From Acanthaster planci (Eukaryota; Echinodermata; Asteroidea; Valvatida; Acanthasteridae), in NCBI RefSeq assembly GCF_001949145.1, contig NW_019091574.1, forward strand, positions 243,969 through 268,234: a stretch of 24,266 bases of DNA. Reading direction: 5' to 3'. Shown here in pieces: positions 20,096-24,266 of this stretch. The notes below the pieces were generated by a model, which did not search any database, had not been told where the DNA came from, and was given only the letters and a program-made list of their open reading frames with translations. The position numbers were made by a program, and so were the translations under genes. How positions within the stretch are numbered: the stretch's first letter is position 1; each line of letters begins with the position of its first letter.

Positions 20096-20585
20096 CTTCT
20101 TTTAATATAACAGAGCTTTTGTTGAACTCCAGGTGTTTAGTGGTAATCAGCATAGCTGTAAGTGGTGACAGATACACTCCGTACTTGTAACAAACCTCAG
20201 TGAGTAAGTGACCCATGGTCTGACTGATAATCGGGCCGTCGTTTAGGTCTTTAGTCAGCACTTCTTCGGACGTTAAGTTGACGTTAAATCCGAGTAGATC
20301 AATCGGAGTAGCCATACCGAGTAAGCGAGAGTAAAGGCTCAAAATCGCGTTACCTTGAGTTCTCACGATCCCTTTGCCAAATTTAACTTCATAGAGGTTA
20401 AAAAGCTTTTCTTGGTCTTTGGGGGATAATGTTTCAATCTCCTTGACCGAGTATTCTTTACCTAAATATTTCTTACTCTCGCCTGACGCAGCTATCGAAC
20501 AGAGTCTGTCTTTGACGCTCGCTTCGGTTGGTTCGCTGCTCGCTCCACTTTTTGAATCGTTGAGAATACTTTTGATGTCGTCCAT
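20010..20585 (-). CDS. Conserved Polinton-type virion protein of unknown function, 191 aa
   Basis: Intact ORF with a predicted mixed alpha/beta body. Recognisable blocks are IETLSPKDQEKLFNLYEVKFG (quoted in part: TLSPKDQEKLFNLYE) and LNDGPIISQTMGHLLTEVC-YKYGVYLSPLTAML, a pattern I recall from homologous ORFs in the same viral group. There are no transmembrane segments or catalytic motifs. The N-terminus (SKSGASSEPTEASVK) and C-terminus (NERNERSENSEH) carry the scattered repeat word in two different reading frames. The last 86 bp overlap the start of the next gene. The ATG overlaps a TATATATTAAAA box (20585-20596), the same sequence seen upstream of the major capsid gene, so it may be expressed together with late virion genes. 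Function unknown. Confidence 0.65.
   Translation of the reverse strand: MDDIKSILNDSKSGASSEPTEASVKDRLCSIAASGESKKYLGKEYSVKEIETLSPKDQEKLFNLYEVKFGKGIVRTQGNAILSLYSRLLGMATPIDLLGFNVNLTSEEVLTKDLNDGPIISQTMGHLLTEVCYKYGVYLSPLTAMLITTKHLEFNKSSVILKEDVNERNERSENSEHFNKQPGKEERTDGN
20100..20109 (-). promoter_or_regulatory. TATATTAAAA box upstream of the 157 aa membrane protein
   Basis: The motif on the minus strand, 4 bp before the ATG, matches the boxes at 20585-20596 and 23377-23388. Probable viral promoter or initiator; inference from position and recurrence only. Confidence 0.35.
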
Positions 20586-20596
20586 TTTAATATATA
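20585..20596 (-). promoter_or_regulatory. TATATATTAAAA box at the start of the 191 aa virion gene
   Basis: Twelve bases identical to the box upstream of the major capsid gene; its last A is the A of the ATG. Probable viral promoter element. Confidence 0.4.
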
Positions 20597-20835
20597 TGAT
20601 TTAAGTTTGTTGTACGTTTGTTTGAAGCGTCGTACTCAACTGTGTAGTAGGCCAAGTTCATTGCTATAACTAGTTGAATAAGTAGTTGAACGTATTGTAG
20701 CACAGTTATCATTTGTTATAACTAGAATAAAATTAATTATAACCAGGCTGACATATCCCAGCTGTAACAAAAGGTAAGTAAAGTAAAGCAAATAAACAGA
20801 TAACTGTAGCTAGTTCATAGCAAGTTAACATTAGT
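20597..20835. other. AT-rich intergenic gap in the structural cluster
   Basis: About 240 bp without a gene, the longest gap inside this otherwise tightly packed module. Contains two copies of TATAACTAG with flanking GTTGAA repeats. It separates the HNH nuclease gene from the downstream virion genes and could mark the edge of an inserted gene. Confidence 0.5.
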
Positions 20836-21435
20836 CTACAAGTCAGTTGACTCAACTACCTGATCGCACTTGCGCCTAAAGTTACACTTCCTACAAGCTA
20901 GCACGCAGTTTGATTTGATATGACCAATTTCGTTATCTAACCGCTCGATGATACATAGGTCATCTTTGTTTTCTAAGAATTGCATCTGAACTTTACAGTC
21001 GCTATAATAGCAATAGGGGTGATCTTCAGTTAATCCCCTGCAGAAGACCGCATCGATGAAATGGTCGGGGTCAAATCGATTATATTTCTTATCTTCAAAG
21101 CGAGAATTACTTATCCAACCTCGAATCGTTACCCTGATTGGATCGGTACAAATTTTGCAATATGACCTCTGCTTCCCGTGTTCACAAATAGATGTTCCTT
21201 TGCATTCAACGCATCGATATTTCTGCCTCCCGTGTTCACAAATAGATACCCCGCCACATTCTTTACAAACAGGTTTTTGCCTCCAATGGGGACACTTGTT
21301 TAGCTCTTGATAGGCTCTTACTTTAGCAATGCAACCGTTACAAGTCGAGTTAACTTTACCCGTTCTCTGTATGGAAAAGTTTGTCAAGTCCAAAAGCCAA
21401 CGACACTTAGCGCAGTTTTTTTTACTTTCAATCAT
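20836..21435 (-). CDS. CEHGR-repeat zinc-binding protein with C-terminal HNH/endonuclease VII-like domain, 199 aa
   Basis: Intact ORF. The N-terminus has two CxxC pairs (C8/C11, C32/C35). Two 18-residue tandem units then begin SICEHGRQKYRC (64) and SICEHGKQRSYC (82), each closing with a CxxC. I know such CEHGR/CxxC repeats mainly from giant viruses. The C-terminal part reads HPYCYYSDC (139-147), DDLCIIERLDNEIGHIKSN (in part, 158-176) and CRKCN (181-185). That is the CxxC...DR-D-GH...N...CxxCN layout of HNH/recombination endonuclease VII-like nucleases. It would cut DNA, perhaps at junctions or as a selfish homing-type enzyme. It sits between ATPase and capsid-associated genes with AT-rich flanks of 240 bp (one side) and 45-90 bp (the other). 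The HNH call is moderately confident. Confidence 0.68.
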   Translation of the reverse strand: MIESKKNCAKCRWLLDLTNFSIQRTGKVNSTCNGCIAKVRAYQELNKCPHWRQKPVCKECGGVSICEHGRQKYRCVECKGTSICEHGKQRSYCKICTDPIRVTIRGWISNSRFEDKKYNRFDPDHFIDAVFCRGLTEDHPYCYYSDCKVQMQFLENKDDLCIIERLDNEIGHIKSNCVLACRKCNFRRKCDQVVESTDL

Positions 21436-21525
21436 TATTACTTTACTTTTATTAATAGATTTTAAAAAATTTTCTCATTTTTATTGAACGCAATAAATCA
21501 CCGGTGGTTCCGTATTTAAAATTAG

Positions 21526-22110
21526 CTAACTAAATTTCACGTCTCGTAAATACCTTTTAATTTGATCTCGTTTTTCGTCTGGAACTACGTCGTTTTCGTC
21601 TAGACATTGGTCGAACGAACCGCGATCCTTGCAGTGGAATATCGCGGTCCAGGCAGTATTCTCTCGGAAGTCTTTTAGCACCGAATTATACTTTTGCACA
21701 AGTAGCAAGCACGAATGGTTATAATGTCTACCCGAGAATGCCATCTTGCTGAGAGCGCACGTATTGCTCGCTTTAGATTTCTTTCGGTACTTAATAAACT
21801 GATCGGCTGCGCAGTCGTCGATAATGAATAACGTGTTCACCCCATCGAAAATTTTCTGATGAAGTTCGATCGCCTCGTTTAACTCTAGCCTTTCCAGATC
21901 TAAATCACACAGGTAAACGTTTTCGTCGGTGTATATCCACAGCCGTTCTAAATAAGTTTTATTCTTAAAAAGCGTCGGACAGATAATCACGATAGCTTCA
22001 AACGCGAATTTATATTCAGTTTCTAAAAGATTTAAAATCCAGTTGGTCTTCCCGGTACCCGTCTTACCCACGATTAAGGCGCAATGGGGTAATTTATACA
22101 TCTCGTTCAT
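21526..22110 (-). CDS. FtsK/HerA (A32-like) genome-packaging ATPase, with premature TAG 14 codons before the natural end
   Basis: This motor pumps viral DNA into the capsid. Walker A is GKTGTGKT (residues 15-22). Walker B is TLFIIDDC (93-100), with the acidic pair at 98-99. SGRHYNHSCLLLVQKYN (126-142) matches the sensor/Gln region of A32-type ATPases. At 194 residues it is slightly short for Polinton ATPases. The reason is visible: the TAG at 21526-21528 is followed in the same frame by 14 more codons (LILNTEPPVIYCVQ) to a TAA at 21481. That tail fits the hydrophobic strand and Pro-containing end usual for the family. The core motor is complete, so the effect of the stop is unclear. The start ATG is preceded by TTAAATTAA. 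It is followed by the HNH gene and preceded (15 bp) by the major capsid gene, on the same strand. Confidence 0.85.
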   Translation of the reverse strand: MNEMYKLPHCALIVGKTGTGKTNWILNLLETEYKFAFEAIVIICPTLFKNKTYLERLWIYTDENVYLCDLDLERLELNEAIELHQKIFDGVNTLFIIDDCAADQFIKYRKKSKASNTCALSKMAFSGRHYNHSCLLLVQKYNSVLKDFRENTAWTAIFHCKDRGSFDQCLDENDVVPDEKRDQIKRYLRDVKFS

Positions 22111-22125
22111 TTAATTTAATTCAGT

Positions 22126-23371
22126 TTAATAAACCAAACTCTTGAAGTTTCCGTCTTCGACCGTGAGTTGCGAGTCCATCACCAAAAACACGTACATCGT
22201 CAGAGGTCCGCTCGCTTCGCTCGCTCTTTCCATTTGAATCGATATATCCCCTCCTCCGCCAAGTGGTCTACCCGATCCGTGAGCGCTGTTATCGTCGGAA
22301 CTTCTGAAATCGAGCCAGAGACCGTATTTGTCTTTCAAATAGTCGGCTAAGTCTACTCCGGTTAAGTTTAAATATTTGGTCACCGCTCTCGCCAAAATAT
22401 TTTGTAATTTCGTTCCAATGTTGATATTCAAACAGACCCTGCGAATAAAGTTGATTCGATTTACCTTCGACCGTGACGACCGTTTTAGTGATATGCGGAT
22501 TATAAAATCTCTGGGGATTTTTGATCGTCGGGTCTCTAAACAAAATTAGAATTCCTTTCAAGCTCTTGATCGTCTGATCGATGCTGATGTTCCATAGCGT
22601 GTCACTCTTGTTTACGGCCTGTTTTTTCCAGGAATGCACTCGGTCGAATAGGTAATACATCGTTTTTTTGTTCCTGAGGGTTTGGGCCAAGTCTCGATTA
22701 GTAACAACTTCGTATTCCAAGGTCAGGTCTGAAATGGAGTACTCGGCCGCAGTATCTGACGAGTTGACCACTTAGTCGTGATCGTTAAAAACCAGTTGAT
22801 ACGTCAGAGGCTCTTTAAACCACAAAGGATAAAACGGAGCGTGATCCGTCAACACCGGCGTGTCCAGTGGAATCGCGTATCTGTTTTTAAAAGCGTCGGC
22901 GATTGCCTTGTCTTTACTGTTGTTTGCGGCTTCGTTTTTATCGCCCGCCCCTAGACGTATCTTGGCCACGTTTTCTTTCTCTAGTCCAAAGTACGCCATG
23001 TTTTTAGTCTGCGACAACGGCAACCAATTGTCCTTAAAATTGTGAAATACGTCTGCATCTCGGTAACTTACGATCTTGTTTCCCTGTAGACTCACGTTTA
23101 TTTCAGAAACCAGGTTTCTCGCCACGTTGTTATACACTGTCCTGTTGTCGTCCGAGGCGCCGTCTAGATCCAGTTTAAAAGCCAACTTTGCCGTGCCGGG
23201 TACAATGACGTCGTCCGTGCCTAGAGCTGGAAATTTTACGTTTAACGTGTGACCCGCGGCTATGGTACTCGGGTTGTGCGTAATGGTTACCTCCCTCCTG
23301 TCGCCTTTGATCGCGCGAGGTACTTTAAGTCTGCGACTCGGGTTTAGCTTTTTGGTGTATTGTTGCGACAT
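22126..23371 (-). pseudogene. Double-jelly-roll major capsid protein (in-frame stop plus frameshift)
   Basis: Three consecutive frames make one gene of about 415 codons. The first (23371-22772) starts with a basic N-terminus (RRLKVPRAIKGDR). It then shows GTDDVIVPGTAKLAFKLD, VARNLVSEINVSLQG and YAIPLDTPVL...HAPFYPLWF. It ends at an in-frame TAA (22772-22774), and the same frame continues at once with YSISDLTLEYEVV, NKSDTLWNISID, LKGILILFRDP and GKSNQLYSQG. A frameshift between about 22385 and 22430 leads to the last frame, with YGLWLDFRSSDD and GPLTMYVFLVMDSQL, and a TAA at 22126. The total of 1246 nt is 415 codons plus one base. I recognise the block order from invertebrate proteins often labelled F54H12.2-like, which are Polinton/adintovirus major capsid proteins. 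A TATATATTAAAA box (23377-23388) precedes the ATG. The C-terminal part carries the dispersed repeat word (ERASEASGP). Confidence 0.82.
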
Positions 23372-23376
23372 ATTAC

Positions 23377-23388
23377 TTTTAATATATA
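23377..23388 (-). promoter_or_regulatory. TATATATTAAAA box upstream of the major capsid gene
   Basis: Ends 5 bp before the capsid ATG; identical to the box at 20585-20596. Likely shared late-type promoter of the virion genes; inference from recurrence. Confidence 0.4.
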
Positions 23389-23407
23389 CTAGTCTTATTT
23401 ACGATTC

Positions 23408-23653
23408 TTATTGAAATAATTTATAAAGAAAAGAAAACGCGATTAAGGATACACCGACCGTAAAAAACAGGTCTTCGTATTTTTCACTTTGGGTCTCTGA
23501 AACCTTATCACCGATGTGATCTATATCGGCGCGAATATCACCCAATATCTGCTCGATGTTGCTTAGGTCTGCTTGAATCTCCGACAATTGATCTTTATTT
23601 TCGGTAACACTCGCTTCGCTCGTTGCCCGCTTCGCTTCGCTTCGTTCGTTCAT
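23408..23653 (-). CDS. Small coiled-coil, tail-anchored protein, 81 aa
   Basis: Intact ORF. The N-terminus (MNERSEAKRATSEASVTE) is encoded by the dispersed repeat word. Residues 20-55 form a likely coiled coil with regular Leu/Ile spacing (LSEIQADLSNIEQILGDI). Residues 61-80 (DLFFTVGVSLIAFSFLYKLF) are a C-terminal hydrophobic anchor. This layout suits a membrane-anchored oligomeric virion or assembly protein, but no named family is recognised. It is divergent from the next gene across a 27 bp AT-only-like spacer (23654-23680), which must hold both promoters. Just downstream is the capsid gene. Confidence 0.6.
   Translation of the reverse strand: MNERSEAKRATSEASVTENKDQLSEIQADLSNIEQILGDIRADIDHIGDKVSETQSEKYEDLFFTVGVSLIAFSFLYKLFQ
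23610..23653 (-). repeat. Dispersed repeat word at the start of the 81 aa gene
   Basis: GAACGAAGCGAAGCGAAGCG and a further GAGCGAAGCGAG copy on the coding strand, together forming the first 15 codons of the gene. This copy supplies nearly the whole N-terminus, unlike copies in the middle of other genes. Confidence 0.75.
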
Positions 23654-23680
23654 TTAATGTAATTTAACCTTATTTTAAAA

Positions 23681-24241
23681 ATGGCTAGTATTTTGACGAC
23701 GATTGGATCTGGGATAATAAACGCCTTGGCATTTACGGGCTCAATTTTTTTATTTAGCAGTTTATCAAAAAGCGGTAAATCGAGCGTCGACGAAGAACGA
23801 AAGCGACACGACCCAGCGTTGGAGCAATTAGATCAAGCACAACAAGAGTGGGAACAAAACCGCATACAAAAACTCGACTTTTTAAACGAACGAATGCGAC
23901 AAGAACGCGCGAGTCAAAAGGTGTTTACAGACATATACGAAGCCCTACGAGCTTATTCAGAATGGACCGGTAAGAGTATTGCCCCATCACCGCCAAAGCC
24001 TACATTGTCCGTTTTTTACGAGCCTTCCGAAGATCAAAAGATTCGCGAGTTTGTTTGGATTATATCCGGGACGGCCTTGGTGGGGTTGTTAGCTTATCGA
24101 TTTGCGTCACCTATTTTAAAATGGACCAAACTTTTAAAAAACTATTTTACAGCCCGCAGGGTTACTGGCGAGGAGAAAGCGCGGTCGATCATCTACACGA
24201 AAAGACCGGTGCCGACAAATCAGTTATCAGGAACTGGCTAA
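23681..24241 (+). CDS. Polinton-group virion protein with coiled coil and two membrane segments, 186 aa
   Basis: Intact ORF. It begins with a Gly/Ala-rich hydrophobic segment (IINALAFTGSIFLFSSL, about 12-28). A long charged helix follows, starting EERKRHDPALEQLDQAQQEW (38-57) and continuing through RIQKLDFLNERMRQE. Then comes a Pro-rich linker (SIAPSPPKPTLSVFYEPSEDQK) and a second hydrophobic segment (FVWIISGTALVGLLAYRF, about 124-141). I recall the ERKRHD-LEQL helix and the YxPSEDQ motif as conserved in this viral group, next to the integrase. It is probably a minor virion or membrane-linked protein. The last 121 bp overlap the next ORF in a different frame, so the true C-terminus may have been shorter. 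Confidence 0.65.
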   Translation: MASILTTIGSGIINALAFTGSIFLFSSLSKSGKSSVDEERKRHDPALEQLDQAQQEWEQNRIQKLDFLNERMRQERASQKVFTDIYEALRAYSEWTGKSIAPSPPKPTLSVFYEPSEDQKIREFVWIISGTALVGLLAYRFASPILKWTKLLKNYFTARRVTGEEKARSIIYTKRPVPTNQLSGTG

Positions 24242-24266
24242 AAAAGCAGGCCATTTGGCAAATATA
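24121..24266 (+). CDS. Start of the Polinton rve integrase (partial, runs off right edge)
   Basis: The ATG at 24121 opens a frame different from the 186 aa gene and stays open to the end of the window (48 codons). It reads KLFYSPQGYWRGESAVDHL, then a helix-turn-helix-like stretch ending NWLKKQAIWQI. I recognise YxPxGYW...A...WLxxQ as the N-terminal region of the retroviral-type integrase of this Polinton group, annotated in some invertebrates as F54H12.3-like. It would insert the element into host DNA. The catalytic DDE core is outside the window. It is distinct from the integrase at 6614-8014. Its position next to the 186 aa protein matches the expected order near an element end. Confidence 0.65.
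   Translation, partial: MDQTFKKLFYSPQGYWRGESAVDHLHEKTGADKSVIRNWLKKQAIWQI

Noticed and set aside
16651-23371. Alternative genetic code with TAA/TAG as sense codons
   Set aside because: Several genes end naturally at TAA (for example 17395-17397, 22126-22128), so reassignment would run separate genes together; ordinary nonsense decay fits better.

Overview
The window looks like animal nuclear DNA, most likely from an aquatic invertebrate. It is AT-rich, mostly non-coding, and full of decayed mobile elements, microsatellites and short tandem arrays, with no rRNA, intact tRNA or bacterial-type operon. The species cannot be named from the sequence. The main content is a degraded Maverick/Polinton (adintovirus-like) element. 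A second, probably Ginger-like, transposon sits inside its DNA polymerase gene.

Layout. (1) 1-2103 and 12902-13258, minus strand: three pieces of one protein-primed type B DNA polymerase gene, with N-terminal zinc clusters and the start of the exonuclease domain. The gene carries several frameshifts and runs off the left edge. It is split by a ~760 bp insert (236-995) and a ~10.8 kb insert (about 2105-12890). (2) The large insert is bounded by inverted arrays of a 31 bp tandem repeat. It carries, on one strand, a decayed retroviral-type (rve) integrase (6614-8014) and a decayed OTU protease/F-box gene (4450-5621). It also holds a tRNA-derived SINE-like piece, a 34 bp tandem array and an AAAC-type microsatellite. 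The rest, including almost all of 8016-12798, shows no genes. (3) 13259-16650: 3.4 kb of AT-rich non-coding DNA with two minor repeat groups. (4) 16651-24266: a compact viral structural module. In order it holds a penton-like capsid protein, a small hydrophobic protein, a coiled-coil/membrane protein, a ~70-codon protein, two further small virion-type proteins, a CEHGR-repeat/HNH nuclease, the packaging ATPase, the double-jelly-roll major capsid protein, a tail-anchored protein, a two-membrane-segment protein, and the start of the element's own integrase at the right edge.

Together, PolB, integrase, packaging ATPase, major capsid and penton-like protein are the standard Polinton/adintovirus set: replicate, integrate, package, form a capsid. 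The element is no longer intact. PolB is shattered, the capsid gene has an internal stop and a frameshift, the hydrophobic gene has two in-frame stops, and the ATPase has a stop 14 codons before its natural end. The structural half is much less decayed than the polymerase half.

Three things stand out. A 10.8 kb insert ends in inverted tandem-repeat arrays. A GAGCGAAGCGAGC-type DNA word is scattered through the minus-strand virion genes in several frames and both orientations. A CEHGR/HNH gene sits inside the structural cluster.
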